Shown here piece after piece: positions 50,941 to 51,014 of a stretch of DNA of 51,014 nt. Under the pieces are notes generated by a model, which saw nothing but the letters and a program-made list of their open reading frames with translations, ran no database searches and had not been told where the DNA came from. Both the position numbers and the translations under genes were made by a program. Position 1 is the first letter of the stretch. Each line of letters begins with the position of its first letter. Source of the DNA: Pollutibacter sp044353505 (GTDB lineage: Bacteria; Bacteroidota; Bacteroidia; Chitinophagales; Chitinophagaceae); contig JBILBU010000013.1 in assembly GCA_044353505.1 (NCBI GenBank), positions 1 through 51,014 on the forward strand. Reading direction: 5' to 3'.

Positions 50941-51014
50941 TACTGTGGGAGCAATTTGTAATTTAGTGGAAGAATTTAATGGGTTAGTAAGTACTGAAGG
51001 GTCAGCTTTTGCTG

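Noticed and set aside
1..51014. CRISPR arrays, insertion sequences, prophage or toxin-antitoxin modules
   Set aside because: No direct-repeat array, transposase, integrase, phage structural gene or paired small toxin/antitoxin ORFs were recognised.

Overview
This 51 kb window comes from a Bacteroidota chromosome, most likely order Chitinophagales (family Chitinophagaceae is my inference). The evidence is a SusC/SusD pair, type IX secretion and gliding genes (porT, gldD, gldE, gldF, gldG, and a surface protein with a C-terminal sorting domain), a MurF-alanine racemase fusion, a PcrB/GGGPS-like synthase, a Bacteroidota-type arginine operon with an N-acylornithine carbamoyltransferase, almost no Shine-Dalgarno sequences, several TTG/GTG starts, and -7 elements of the form TAnnTTTG. 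I see no rRNA, IS element, prophage or CRISPR. It reads as ordinary, gene-dense chromosome with very short intergenic spaces.

Layout. 1-3.8 kb: tRNA-Ser(GGA); a minus-strand run engB-polysaccharide deacetylase-tatD; divergent menG-porT. 3.8-9.9 kb: a RemB/Wzi-like outer-membrane protein (minus); then pyrC, a short MutS-family ATPase and comM (plus). 9.9-16.5 kb (minus): lspA, murF-alr, terC, gldG, gldF. lspA meets comM tail to tail over a guanine-rich tract that gives LspA a polyproline end. 16.6-24.5 kb: a large T9SS-secreted protein, iscA, iscS, mce, rnc, fabF, acpP, a GNAT protein and a YcxB-like protein. 24.5-29.8 kb: a B12-dependent ribonucleotide reductase, a DUF2490 protein and a GGGPS-like enzyme.

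29.8-39.2 kb is the most coherent block: a nine-gene arginine operon (GNAT acyltransferase, argG, argC, proC, argD, argF', argB, argE, argH). It is preceded by an apparently unannotated 42-codon leader ORF that ends Arg-Arg-stop and is followed by competing C-rich/G-rich pairings, which together look like an arginine attenuator. The carbamoyltransferase has Ser, not Glu, at the position that separates N-succinyl- from N-acetyl-ornithine enzymes, so the operon may run the succinylated route known from Bacteroides fragilis.

39.2-45.3 kb: gldD-gldE-mutY (minus); then an HU-family protein, a TPR protein, a 31-residue very basic peptide and RNase E/G (plus), ending at a strong bidirectional terminator shared with susD. 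45.5-50.0 kb: susD and susC (minus). The last kilobase is AT-rich and holds no gene I can support.

The T9SS/gliding genes are spread over four loci. Together with SusCD they suggest a cell that exports surface proteins and imports a polymer-derived nutrient. The best candidates for something undescribed are the arginine leader peptide with its switch, and the 31-residue basic peptide before RNase E/G.
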